Assembly: GCA_018500005.2 (NCBI GenBank)
Contig: JAHBAP020000205.1
Coordinates: 1-7,501, forward strand
Direction of reading: 5' to 3'
Origin: Mycobacterium sp.
GTDB lineage: Bacteria; Actinomycetota; Actinomycetes; Mycobacteriales; Mycobacteriaceae
DNA length: 7,501 bases
The notes below the pieces were generated by a model, which had not been told where the DNA came from, did not search any database, and saw only the letters and a list, made by a program, of their open reading frames with translations. The translations under genes and the position numbers were made by a program. The stretch's first letter is position 1; every line of letters starts with the position of its first letter. This document shows positions 1-6,873 of the stretch, in pieces.

Positions 1-1169
1 ACCTGGCGGCGGCCCTCCTCCCAGGCCACCTCGTCGACGAGGGCGGCGAGCTCGGCGTAGCGCTCCTTGACGACCTCCGGCGGCACCTGGTCGGGCATCG
101 TCGCCGCGGGCGTCCCCGGACGCGGGGAGTACTGGAAGGTGAAGGCGGCGCAGAAGCGCGCCCGGCGCACCACCTCCAGGGTGGCGGCGAAGTCCTCCTC
201 GGTCTCGCCCGGGAAGCCGACGATGATGTCGGTGGTGATCGCGGCGTGCGGCATGGCCGCGCGCACCCGGTCGAGGATGCCCAGGAACTTCTCAGCGCGG
301 TAGGAACGGCGCATGACCCGCAGCACCCGGTCGGATCCGGACTGCAGTGGCATGTGCAGGCTCGGGCAGACGTTCGGGGTCTGCGCCATCGCCTCGATGA
401 CGTCGGCGGTGAACTCCGCCGGATGCGGCGAGGTGAACCGCACCCGCTCCAGGCCGTCGATGTCACCGCAGGCGCGCAGCAGCGAAGCGAACGCCCCGCG
501 GTCGCGTGGGCGCTCGCCGGCAGCGAACGACACCCCGTAGGCGTTGACGTTCTGGCCCAGCAGGGTGACTTCCAGCACGCCCTGGTCGACCAGCGAACGG
601 ACCTCGGCGAGGATGTCCGCGGGATTGCGGTCGACCTCCCGCCCGCGCAACGCCGGGACGATGCAGAACGTGCAGGTGTTGTTGCAGCCCACCGAAACGG
701 AAACCCATGCGGCATAGGCGGATTCACGCGCCGCGGGCAAGGATGAGGGGAACTCCCGCAGCGCCTCGGCGATCTCGACCTGAGCGGTCCGGTTATGCCG
801 GGCACGTTCCAGCAGGATCGGTAGCGAGCCGATGTTGTGTGTACCGAACACGACGTCGACCCAGGGCGCGCGAGCCAGGACGTTATCGCGGTCCTTCTGG
901 GCCAGGCAGCCGCCGACGGCGATCTGCATATCCGGATCAGCCTGCTTGCGCGGCGCCAGGTGGCTGATGTTTCCGTACAGCTTGTTGTCGGCGTTCTCAC
1001 GCACCGCGCAGGTGTTGAAGACCACCACGTCGGCGTCGGTGCCCTCCGGCGCGCGCAGGTAACCGGCATCTTCCAGCAGGCCGGCCAGACGCTCGGAGTC
1101 ATGGACGTTCATCTGGCAGCCGTACGTGCGGACCTGATAGGTCCGGGCCCGGGGCTGCAGCGACGTCAC
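1..1169 (-). CDS. miaB: MiaB, tRNA-2-methylthio-N6-dimethylallyladenosine synthase (partial, C-terminus beyond left edge)
   Basis: A cytoplasmic radical-SAM iron-sulfur enzyme that adds a methylthio group to i6A37 in tRNAs reading UNN codons. The window holds 389 codons and no stop; mycobacterial MiaB is about 510 residues (recalled), so the C-terminal TRAM region is missing. The N-terminal UPF0004 domain shows TYGCQMN with C18, then C54 (FNTCAVRE) and C88 (VGGCLAQKD), the expected ligands of the second cluster. The radical-SAM motif GCNNTCTFC gives C162, C166 and C169 (bases 663-686). Further family signatures are [27 protein letters not shown] and [16 protein letters not shown]. The start is GTG at 1169, with AGGA (1178-1181) 8 nt upstream; an in-frame ATG at 1178 would add MCC and has no Shine-Dalgarno sequence. 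It is divergent from gluA, 45 nt apart. Family is certain; the start is moderately sure. Confidence 0.96.
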   Translation of the reverse strand, partial: MTSLQPRARTYQVRTYGCQMNVHDSERLAGLLEDAGYLRAPEGTDADVVVFNTCAVRENADNKLYGNISHLAPRKQADPDMQIAVGGCLAQKDRDNVLARAPWVDVVFGTHNIGSLPILLERARHNRTAQVEIAEALREFPSSLPAARESAYAAWVSVSVGCNNTCTFCIVPALRGREVDRNPADILAEVRSLVDQGVLEVTLLGQNVNAYGVSFAAGERPRDRGAFASLLRACGDIDGLERVRFTSPHPAEFTADVIEAMAQTPNVCPSLHMPLQSGSDRVLRVMRRSYRAEKFLGILDRVRAAMPHAAITTDIIVGFPGETEEDFAATLEVVRRARFCAAFTFQYSPRPGTPAATMPDQVPPEVVKERYAELAALVDEVAWEEGRRQ

Positions 1170-1182
1170 GCAACACATCCTA
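1170..1182 (-). promoter_or_regulatory. Putative miaB core promoter (-10 TAGGAT)
   Basis: On the minus strand TAGGAT (1182-1177) fits the actinobacterial TANNNT -10 and ends 7 nt before the GTG at 1169. Transcription would then begin at or one base before the start codon. The AGGA inside the same hexamer could instead act as a Shine-Dalgarno if transcription starts further upstream. No convincing -35 is visible. The promoter role is inferred. Confidence 0.4.
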
Positions 1183-1202
1183 CGGAGGGCACCAAAGCTG
1201 GG

Positions 1203-1208
1203 TATGGT
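1203..1208 (+). promoter_or_regulatory. Putative gluA operon -10 element (TATGGT)
   Basis: TATGGT matches TANNNT and is followed by exactly 6 nt before the ATG at 1215, so the predicted +1 is the A of that ATG. This suggests a leaderless transcript and favours 1215 as the start of gluA. No TTGACA-like -35 is found about 17 nt upstream, which is common for mycobacterial promoters. No recognisable operator for a nitrogen regulator is seen in the 45-nt divergent gap. Confidence 0.45.
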
Positions 1209-1214
1209 CTGCTC

Positions 1215-1967
1215 ATGGGTGCGGCCGGGGCGGTCCCGATGATTTCAATCAAGGGGCTCAACAAGTATTTCGGAACCCACCATGTCCTCAGGGACATCGA
1301 CCTCGAGATAGACCGGGGCCAGGTGGTGGTGGTGCTCGGACCGTCCGGATCGGGCAAGTCCACGCTGTGCCGCACGATCAACCGACTGGAGACCATCGAC
1401 TCCGGGACCATCGCCATCGACGGCGAGGTACTGCCGTCGGAGGGCCGCAAGCTGGCCCAGTTGCGCTCCGATGTCGGCATGGTCTTCCAGTCGTTCAACC
1501 TGTTCGCGCACAAGACCATCCTGGAAAACGTGATGCTGGCCCCGATCAAGGTCCGCAAGGTGGACAAGACGCAGGCCCGCGAGCGGGCGATGTCCCTGCT
1601 CGAACGGGTCGGGGTGGCCACCCAGGCCGAGAAATACCCGGCCCAGTTGTCCGGTGGGCAGCAGCAACGGGTGGCGATCGCCCGCTCGCTGGCCATGGCC
1701 CCGAAGGTGATGCTGTTCGACGAGCCCACCAGTGCGCTGGACCCGGAAATGGTCAACGAGGTTCTTGCGGTGATGACGTCGCTCGCCGGCGAGGGTATGA
1801 CCATGGTGGTGGTGACCCACGAGATGGGCTTCGCCCGCCGGGCCGCCAACCGGGTGGTGTTCATGGCTGACGGCAGCATCGTCGAGGACGCCGCCCCCGA
1901 GGAGTTCTTCGCCAATCCCAAATCCGGCCGCGCCCGCGACTTCCTCGGCAAGATCCTGAGCCACTAG
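1215..1967 (+). CDS. gluA: GluA, ATP-binding subunit of glutamate-type ABC importer
   Basis: Cytoplasmic ATPase that powers uptake through the two permease halves encoded downstream. It has 250 residues, the normal length for polar amino-acid ATPases (GlnQ/GluA class). All ABC motifs are present: Walker [10 protein letters not shown] (42-50), Q-loop Q92 in MVFQSFNLF, signature LSGGQQQR (145-152), Walker B VMLFDEP (165-171), D-loop SALD (173-176) and switch histidine H202 in VTHEMGFAR. By recall it aligns almost end to end with Corynebacterium glutamicum GluA, including the tail AKDFLGKIL-like [12 protein letters not shown]. Two starts are possible: ATG 1215, chosen because it sits at the predicted transcription start of TATGGT, and ATG 1239 (MISIKGLNK), which matches the usual family N-terminus but lacks a clear ribosome binding site. 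The stop lies 5 nt before the next gene. Glutamate specificity is inferred from similarity and operon content. Confidence 0.93.
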   Translation: MGAAGAVPMISIKGLNKYFGTHHVLRDIDLEIDRGQVVVVLGPSGSGKSTLCRTINRLETIDSGTIAIDGEVLPSEGRKLAQLRSDVGMVFQSFNLFAHKTILENVMLAPIKVRKVDKTQARERAMSLLERVGVATQAEKYPAQLSGGQQQRVAIARSLAMAPKVMLFDEPTSALDPEMVNEVLAVMTSLAGEGMTMVVVTHEMGFARRAANRVVFMADGSIVEDAAPEEFFANPKSGRARDFLGKILSH

Positions 1968-1972
1968 ACGCC

Positions 1973-3493
1973 ATGCCGCCCCGGATTCGGTCACTGCCCC
2001 CGCGTCTGATCGCGATAGCCCTGCTGGGCATCGTGCTGACGATGGCGTTGGCCGGATGCGGCGGCGCTGGCGGGAAGATCACCATCGGCACCAAGTTCGA
2101 CCAGCCCGGCCTGGCGGTGAAGAAACCGGGCGGCTCGATGGCCGGTTTCGACGTCGATGTGGCGACCTACGTGGCCGGCAAGCTGGGCTACGCCCCCGAC
2201 GAGATCGACTGGAAGGAAGCGCCTTCCGGCCAGCGCGAGACGCTGATCCAGAACGGCCAGGTCGACTACATCGTCGCGACCTACTCGATCACCGACGCCC
2301 GCAAGAAGAAGGTGTCTTTCGCCGGGCCGTATCTGGATACCGGGCAGAGCCTGCTGGTGCGTGCCGACACCACCGACATCAGTGGACCGGAGTCGCTGGC
2401 AGCCGGGAAGCGGCTGTGCTCGGTGTCGGGCTCGACGCCGGCCCAACGGATCAAGGACAAATACCCGGGCGTGCAGCTGCAGCAGTACGACACCTACTCG
2501 GCCTGCGTGGAGGCGTTGCGCAACGGCGCAATCGACGCGGTCAGTACCGACGAGGTGATCCTGGCCGGCTTCGCCGCCCAGTTCCCGGGCGTCTTCACCA
2601 TCATCGGAAAGCCGTTCTCCGTCGAGCACTACGGAATCGGTCTGCGCCACGGAGACCGCGAACTGCGCGACAAGATCAACGACGCGATCCTCGCGATGCA
2701 GCAGGACGGCAACTGGCAGGCCGCCTTCGATCGCAACCTCGGTCCGGCCGGCATCAGCGCGCCGCCTCCCCCGCCACTGGACACCGACACCGAGGGCGGT
2801 TCGGCGGACCGGATCGACATCCTCGGCAAGTACGGCGGCCTGATCGTCAAGGCGTTCTGGACAACCATCAAACTCACCGTGCTGTCGGCTATCGGGGCAC
2901 TGATCCTGGGCACGGCACTCGCGGCGATGCGGCTGTCCCCGGTCCCGATGCTCAACTGGCTGGGGACCTCGTATGTCAACATCGTGCGTAATACGCCGCT
3001 GACGCTGATCATCCTGTTCTGCTCCTTCGGGCTGGCGCAGACGCTGGGAATCACGCTGGCCGATCCGCGCTCGCCCACGTCGATCGCCGACAGCAACTTT
3101 CGGCTGGCGGTGCTGGGGTTGTCGGTCTACACCGCGGCGTTCGTCTGCGAGACGGTGCGGTCCGGGGTGAACACCGTGCCGGTGGGTCAGGCCGAGGCGG
3201 CCCGGTCACTCGGGCTGAGTTTCGGGCAGAACCTGCGGATGATTCTGCTGCCGCAGGCTTTCCGGGCCGTGCTGATCCCGTTGGGGTCGGTGTTCATCGC
3301 GCTGACCAAGAACACCACGATCGCTTCGGCGATCGGTGTCGCCGAAGCCGCACTCTTGATGAAGGAGATGATCGAGAACACCGCGGCGTTGCTTGTCGTG
3401 GGCAGCATCTTCGCCTTCGGCTTCCTGTTGCTGACCCTGCCACTAGGACTGTTGTTCGGCTGGCTGGGCAAGCGCTGGGCGGTGATCAGATGA
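1973..3493 (+). CDS. GluB-GluC fusion: lipoprotein solute-binding domain joined to ABC permease
   Basis: A 506-residue protein that combines two subunits usually encoded by separate genes. Residues 1-29 are a lipoprotein signal peptide (Arg-rich start, hydrophobic stretch, lipobox LAGC with C29). Residues about 34-260 are a family 3 periplasmic-binding-protein domain: GFDVDVA, ATYSITDARKKKVSFAGPY, then a C149/C178 pair that could form a disulfide, as the similar C. glutamicum GluB segment also has two cysteines (recalled). A proline-rich acidic linker (about 262-280) leads to a HisM/GlnP-type permease with about five membrane segments (about 294-506). The permease carries a perfect EAA loop: E408-A-A410, G414, I424 and L426-P427. 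The reading frame is open throughout, with no in-frame candidate for a separate permease start needed. The SBP would lie outside the membrane, the permease within it. It overlaps gluD by ATGA. Substrate is probably glutamate or a related polar amino acid; that part is inference. Confidence 0.9.
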   Translation: MPPRIRSLPPRLIAIALLGIVLTMALAGCGGAGGKITIGTKFDQPGLAVKKPGGSMAGFDVDVATYVAGKLGYAPDEIDWKEAPSGQRETLIQNGQVDYIVATYSITDARKKKVSFAGPYLDTGQSLLVRADTTDISGPESLAAGKRLCSVSGSTPAQRIKDKYPGVQLQQYDTYSACVEALRNGAIDAVSTDEVILAGFAAQFPGVFTIIGKPFSVEHYGIGLRHGDRELRDKINDAILAMQQDGNWQAAFDRNLGPAGISAPPPPPLDTDTEGGSADRIDILGKYGGLIVKAFWTTIKLTVLSAIGALILGTALAAMRLSPVPMLNWLGTSYVNIVRNTPLTLIILFCSFGLAQTLGITLADPRSPTSIADSNFRLAVLGLSVYTAAFVCETVRSGVNTVPVGQAEAARSLGLSFGQNLRMILLPQAFRAVLIPLGSVFIALTKNTTIASAIGVAEAALLMKEMIENTAALLVVGSIFAFGFLLLTLPLGLLFGWLGKRWAVIR

Positions 3494-4380
3494 CAACTTC
3501 GTCGGTCCTGTTCGACGCGCCGGGTCCGCGCGCGCGGGTGCGCAACCGGGTCATCTCCGGTGTGACCGTGGTTGTGGCCATCCTGATCTTCTGGGCGATC
3601 ATCGCCAGACTTGCCGGCAAGGGGCAGTTGACGGCGGCCAAGTGGCGACCGTTCCTTACCGGCGATCTGTGGAAAACGTATGTGTTGCCGGGCATTGCGG
3701 GCACCCTGACCGCTGCGGCGTTGTCGATCGTGTTGGCCGGCGTCCTCGGATTTGCCCTGGGCGTGGGTCGACTCTCGCCGGTGCGGGCGATCCGGGTGCC
3801 GTGCGCGGTGATCGTGGAGTTCTTCCGCGCCGTCCCGGTGCTGATCATGATGATCTTTGCGTACTTCTTCTTCGCGCTCTATGACGTCTTCCCGTCCAAA
3901 CAGTTGGCGTTGGCCGGCGTGGTGACCGGGTTGACGCTCTACAACGGCGCGGTGATCGCCGAGATTGTCCGCTCCGGAGTGGGTTCACTGCCCCGCGGAC
4001 AGAGTGAAGCCGCCGCCGCGCTGGGTCTTACCTGGGGTCAGACCATGCGTTCGGTGCTGCTGCCGCAGGCGATCACGTCCATGCTGCCGGTATTGGTCTC
4101 GCAGCTTGTGGTGGTGCTCAAGGACACGGCGATCGGCTATCAGATCACCTACCTGGAGATGGTCCGGCAGGGAACCGTGATCGGATCGACGTACGGCAAC
4201 TACGTACCCGCACTGATCGTGATCGCCGTGTTGATGATCGCGATGAACTTCACGCTGTCGGCGGCGGCCGGACGTCTGGAGCGTCGACTGCGCCGCTCGA
4301 AGCGGACGCCGGAACCCCTGGAGGCGGTGGCGATCGCAAAAGGCGGAGCGCCGAGTGCCCTGCTGGAACCCGGTGACTGA
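3490..4380 (+). CDS. gluD: GluD, second permease subunit of glutamate-type ABC importer
   Basis: An integral membrane protein of 296 residues that should pair with the permease half of the upstream fusion to form the translocation channel driven by GluA. Hydrophobic segments lie near residues 22-43, 65-92, 100-129, 138-160, 200-222 and 238-258. The cytoplasmic coupling loop fits the EAA consensus: E173-A-A175, G179, V189 and L191-P192 within RGQSEAAAALGLTWGQ. The basic C-terminal tail (RLERRLRRSKR and beyond, to residue 296) is cytoplasmic and longer than the bare permease core. The start ATG overlaps the stop of the fusion gene as ATGA, a sign of translational coupling. Family HisM/GlnP-type amino-acid permease is clear. 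The name GluD rests on operon order and remembered similarity to corynebacterial GluABCD. It ends 6 nt from the convergent oxidoreductase gene. Confidence 0.92.
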   Translation: MTTSSVLFDAPGPRARVRNRVISGVTVVVAILIFWAIIARLAGKGQLTAAKWRPFLTGDLWKTYVLPGIAGTLTAAALSIVLAGVLGFALGVGRLSPVRAIRVPCAVIVEFFRAVPVLIMMIFAYFFFALYDVFPSKQLALAGVVTGLTLYNGAVIAEIVRSGVGSLPRGQSEAAAALGLTWGQTMRSVLLPQAITSMLPVLVSQLVVVLKDTAIGYQITYLEMVRQGTVIGSTYGNYVPALIVIAVLMIAMNFTLSAAAGRLERRLRRSKRTPEPLEAVAIAKGGAPSALLEPGD

Positions 4381-4386
4381 TCGCGA

Positions 4387-5208
4387 CTAGAGCGCCGCGC
4401 ACCGCTGAAGCAGTTCCAGCGACGGGGGCTGGTAGAACGACAGCACCGCATGCTCGCAGCCCAGTTCGGCATAACGCGGCAGCAGCGCCAACTGCTGGTC
4501 GACCTGGCCGGGCTTGAGTGGATGCAGGAAAAGCTGAGCACCGCGGCGCACCTCGCGCGGCTCGCGGCTCACCTCGGCGCAGGCTTCGTCGAGGTCAGCG
4601 TTGATCTCGCCCCACGCCTCTGGACCGTCGTGGCTGGGCATGTTCCACTCGTCGGCGTGCCGGGCAATCACCCGCAGCATCTTGGGTTTTGAGCCGCCGA
4701 TAACGATCGGCGGGTGCGGACGCTGCACCGGCTTGGGCTCGCACAGCGCATCGGTGAGCGTGTAGAACCGGCCGGCGAAGCTGACCGACTCCTCGGTCCA
4801 CAGCCGCCGGATGACGGTAAGCGCCTCATCGAGCATCGCCACTCTGGTTCCGGGCCCGGGGAATTCGAGCCCGAAGCCGCGATGCTCGTCTTCATGCCAG
4901 CCGGCACCGATCCCGAAGTCCAGTCGACCACCGGTGATGTGGTCGACGGTGACGGCCATCTTGGCCAGGATCGCCGGGTTGCGATAGGTCACTCCGGTCA
5001 CCATGCAACCGACGCGGGCGCGTCGGACCACCACACCCATTGCGGCCAGGGTGGTCCAGCCCTCCAGCGTGGGTGTGGCGTTCTTGACCAGCCCGTAGAA
5101 GTGGTCGTAATCCCACACCGCATCGAAGCCGAGATCGTCGGCGGCGCGCCAGAACCGTTCGAGTTCGTGGTACTGGAACGTCGGTGCAAGTTTTACCGAG
5201 ATCCGCAC
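4387..5208 (-). CDS. LLM class, probably F420-dependent, oxidoreductase
   Basis: A 273-residue member of the luciferase-like monooxygenase superfamily, which folds as a TIM barrel and in mycobacteria commonly uses coenzyme F420 rather than FMN. Supporting motifs are the N-terminal AADDLGFDAVWDYDHF (22-37), GVTYRNPAILAKMAVTVDHI (72-91), GGRLDFGIGAGWHEDEHRGFG (93-113), a flavin-type-cofactor signature, and IGGSKPKMLRVIARHADEWN (170-189). The length is close to the usual 270-350 but on the short side; it reads as a complete protein. The start is GTG at 5208; the codon is seen directly and the N-terminus MRISVKL is typical for the family. It begins 13 nt after the recX stop on the same strand, so readthrough from recA-recX is possible. 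A TAGGCT box also sits at leaderless distance. The substrate cannot be told from sequence, and FMN use is not excluded. Confidence 0.85.
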   Translation of the reverse strand: MRISVKLAPTFQYHELERFWRAADDLGFDAVWDYDHFYGLVKNATPTLEGWTTLAAMGVVVRRARVGCMVTGVTYRNPAILAKMAVTVDHITGGRLDFGIGAGWHEDEHRGFGLEFPGPGTRVAMLDEALTVIRRLWTEESVSFAGRFYTLTDALCEPKPVQRPHPPIVIGGSKPKMLRVIARHADEWNMPSHDGPEAWGEINADLDEACAEVSREPREVRRGAQLFLHPLKPGQVDQQLALLPRYAELGCEHAVLSFYQPPSLELLQRCAAL

Positions 5209-5214
5209 GCCCCG

Positions 5215-5220
5215 AGCCTA
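5215..5220 (-). promoter_or_regulatory. Putative -10 (TAGGCT) of the LLM oxidoreductase gene
   Basis: On the minus strand TAGGCT ends 6 nt before the GTG at 5208, so the predicted +1 falls on the start codon. It lies inside the 13-nt gap between recX and the oxidoreductase gene. There is no clear -35 and no good Shine-Dalgarno, which makes either leaderless initiation or coupled translation after recX possible. Chance occurrence is not excluded. Confidence 0.3.
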
Positions 5221-5221
5221 A

Positions 5222-5743
5222 CTACACCCGGCGCCGCTCCCGTTCGGCGGCCACCGCATCGGTCACGACCGAGACGGCCATGCCCTGGCTGTAACCGCGG
5301 CGGGCCAGCATGGCGACCAGCCGGCGCATCACCTTCGCATCGTCGCCGCCGCCGAGTGTTTCCCGGCGAATTCGGCGTTCCACGAGCTGTTCGGCACGGC
5401 CGCGTTCAGCGCCGGCGTCGAGATCCTCCAGCACAGAGCTGATGAGCTCATCGTCGACGCCCTTGGTTCGAAGCTCGGCGGCCAAGGCGCGCTTGCTTTT
5501 TCCGGCGTCGGCCCGCCTTGAATGCACCCATTGCTCGGCGAAGTCTTCGTCGTCGATGAGGCCGACTGCTTCCAACCTCGCGAGCACCGCCCGGGCCGCA
5601 TCGTCGGGATAGCCGCGCTTGGCCATCTGCCCGGCTAGTTCCGCGCGAGTCCGGGCCCGGACGGTGAGCAGGCGCAAACACAGGGCATGCGCCTGCTCCT
5701 CGCGGCGGGCCTCAGAAGTCGACTGGGGCGGGCAGGACGTCAT
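5222..5743 (-). CDS. recX: RecX, regulator of RecA filament
   Basis: RecX binds the RecA nucleoprotein filament and restrains its ATPase, strand exchange and co-protease activity. From the chosen ATG at 5743 it has 173 residues (MTSCPPQS...), close to the 174 of M. tuberculosis RecX, whose N-terminus MTVSCPPPS aligns (recalled). An in-frame ATG at 5755 would give 177 residues ([10 protein letters not shown]). Family features are [83 protein letters not shown] and the C-terminal [18 protein letters not shown], forming tandem three-helix repeats rich in Arg and Glu. The first 32 nt overlap the end of recA, so translation is probably coupled. A hairpin-forming palindrome (5744-5757) lies immediately before the ATG. 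Expression should follow the two recA promoters, as no separate promoter is visible. Confidence 0.93.
   Translation of the reverse strand: MTSCPPQSTSEARREEQAHALCLRLLTVRARTRAELAGQMAKRGYPDDAARAVLARLEAVGLIDDEDFAEQWVHSRRADAGKSKRALAAELRTKGVDDELISSVLEDLDAGAERGRAEQLVERRIRRETLGGGDDAKVMRRLVAMLARRGYSQGMAVSVVTDAVAAERERRRV
5441..5452. repeat. 12-bp palindrome GATGAGCTCATC, copy 1 (inside recX)
   Basis: A perfect 12-bp palindrome within recX, where it encodes the DELI of [10 protein letters not shown]. The same 12-mer occurs at 5745-5756 in the recA/recX overlap, 304 bp away. Whether it is functional is unknown; both copies are explained by coding for the same four residues with the same codons. Confidence 0.6.
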
Positions 5744-6764
5744 CGATGAGCTCATCGGTCATCACAGCTCCGATGCCGAGTTTCTCTTTGATCTTCTTCT
5801 CGATCTCGTTGGAGACATCGGGGTTGCCCAACAGGTAGTTGCGGGCGTTCTCCTTGCCCTGGCCCAGTTGCTCGCCGTCGTAGGTGAACCACGAACCCGA
5901 CTTGCGGATGAAGCCCTGGTCGACGCCCATGTCGATGAGCGAGCCCTCGCGGCTGATGCCCTTGCCGTAGAGGATGTCGAACTCGGCCTGCTTGAACGGC
6001 GGCGACACCTTGTTCTTGACCACCTTGACACGGGTGCGGTTACCGACCGCGTCGGTGCCGTCCTTGAGTGTCTCGATCCGGCGCACGTCCAGTCGGACCG
6101 AGGCATAGAACTTCAATGCCTTACCGCCGGTTGTCGTTTCGGGTGAGCCGAACATCACGCCGATCTTCTCGCGGAGCTGGTTGATGAAGATCGCGGTGGT
6201 GCCCGAGTTGTTCAGCGCGCCGGTCATTTTGCGCAGGGCCTGGCTCATCAGGCGGGCCTGCAGACCGACATGACTGTCACCCATCTCGCCCTCGATCTCC
6301 GCGCGCGGCACCAGTGCGGCCACCGAGTCGATGACCAGGATGTCGATCGCGCCGGAGCGGACCAGCATGTCGGCGATCTCGAGAGCCTGCTCACCGGTGT
6401 CGGGCTGGCTGACCAGCAGTGCATCGGTGTCCACTCCGAGGCTCTTGGCGTACTCGGGGTCCAGTGCGTGCTCGGCGTCGATGAAAGCCGCGATACCGCC
6501 GGCGGCTTGAGCGTTGGCCACCGCGTGCAGGGCGACGGTGGTCTTGCCGGAGGACTCCGGGCCGTAGATCTCGACGACCCGACCGCGGGGCAGGCCACCG
6601 ATACCCAGCGCCACGTCCAGGGCGATGGAACCGGTCGGGATAACCGAGATGGGTTGGCGGACCTCTTCACCGAGGCGCATCACCGCGCCCTTACCGTGGT
6701 TCTTCTCGATCTGTGCGATCGCGAGTTCGAGGGCCTTCTCGCGGTCTGGGGCTTGCGGCGCCAT
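5712..6764 (-). CDS. recA: RecA recombinase, intein-free
   Basis: The DNA strand-exchange ATPase and co-protease for LexA, acting as a filament on single-stranded DNA. It has 350 residues, standard length for an intein-free protein. Visible are the Walker A GPESSGKT (68-75), catalytic E98 in [10 protein letters not shown], Walker B ILVIDS (142-147), loop L1 (about 156-166, [11 protein letters not shown]), loop L2 (about 195-213, around [10 protein letters not shown]) and an acidic C-terminal tail ending PAPVDF. The M. tuberculosis intein site (after KVVKNK) is intact, with V253 instead of the Cys found there, and the M. leprae site (near G206) is uninterrupted. The ATG at 6764 has GGAGA (6774-6770) 5 nt upstream. 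Two damage-responsive promoters lie before it, and recX overlaps its 3' end. Confidence 0.98.
   Translation of the reverse strand: MAPQAPDREKALELAIAQIEKNHGKGAVMRLGEEVRQPISVIPTGSIALDVALGIGGLPRGRVVEIYGPESSGKTTVALHAVANAQAAGGIAAFIDAEHALDPEYAKSLGVDTDALLVSQPDTGEQALEIADMLVRSGAIDILVIDSVAALVPRAEIEGEMGDSHVGLQARLMSQALRKMTGALNNSGTTAIFINQLREKIGVMFGSPETTTGGKALKFYASVRLDVRRIETLKDGTDAVGNRTRVKVVKNKVSPPFKQAEFDILYGKGISREGSLIDMGVDQGFIRKSGSWFTYDGEQLGQGKENARNYLLGNPDVSNEIEKKIKEKLGIGAVMTDELIDDVLPAPVDF
5744..5757. repeat. 14-bp palindrome before recX start (copy 2 of GATGAGCTCATC)
   Basis: CGATGAGCTCATCG is a perfect palindrome directly abutting the recX ATG at 5743 and lying inside the end of recA (coding TDELID). 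In mRNA it can fold as a 5-bp stem with an AGCU tetraloop, covering the place where the recX ribosome binding site would be. Translation of the recA end would open it. The regulatory meaning is inferred. Confidence 0.55.
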
Positions 6765-6769
6765 GAGTG

Positions 6770-6774
6770 TCTCC
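6770..6774 (-). promoter_or_regulatory. recA ribosome binding site (GGAGA)
   Basis: On the minus strand GGAGA lies 5 nt before the ATG at 6764, a good match to the anti-Shine-Dalgarno. It fixes the recA start. The leader from the proximal promoter would be about 47 nt, so recA is not leaderless. Confidence 0.75.
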
Positions 6775-6817
6775 GTTCTGTGGTGTTCAGTTGACCGGTG
6801 TTGGTCGGTTAGCCGCG

Positions 6818-6840
6818 ACGTTAGAGATGACCTCTGACAA
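6818..6840 (-). promoter_or_regulatory. recA proximal promoter P1, RecA-NDp/PafBC type
   Basis: The minus strand reads TTGTCA (6840-6835), GAG, 8 nt, then TAACGT (6823-6818). This fits the RecA/LexA-independent DNA-damage promoter described in mycobacteria (tTGTCRgtg-N8-TANNNT, now ascribed to the PafBC activator), with one deviation: GAG in place of GTG. The predicted transcription start is about 6811. It matches the arrangement recalled for the proximal promoter P1 of M. tuberculosis recA. The sequence match is seen; regulation by PafBC is inferred from the family. Confidence 0.8.
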
Positions 6841-6873
6841 AAACTCCGTCCGTGCTGATCGAACTAAGACCCC

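Noticed and set aside
837..1214. Upstream in-frame extension of the gluA frame, making a 376-residue protein
   Set aside because: The extra part runs antisense through miaB, has low-complexity GC-rich text and no family similarity, while miaB is certain on the other strand.
1166..1951. Long minus-strand open frame antisense to gluA
   Set aside because: It is a shadow of a high-GC gene; its Ser/Arg/Thr-rich text lacks any motif, and gluA has all ABC motifs.
1991..2650. 219-residue minus-strand open frame under the binding-protein domain
   Set aside because: Gly/Arg/Val-rich shadow frame without domain marks; the plus strand encodes a clear lipoprotein SBP.
4714..5442. 242-residue plus-strand open frame across the oxidoreductase gene and recX
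   Set aside because: It spans two convincing minus-strand genes and is compositionally a frame shadow.
6270..6794. Plus-strand open frame antisense to the start of recA
   Set aside because: No motif, and it runs through the recA ATG, its ribosome binding site and most of its leader.
6790..6805. Small inverted repeat (GACC-N6-GGTC) in the recA leader
   Set aside because: Stem of only four base pairs in GC-rich DNA, with no T run; not enough to call a terminator or riboswitch.
6859..6864. Second LexA site at TCGAAC
   Set aside because: Only one half site; the expected GTTCGA 4 nt further is absent.
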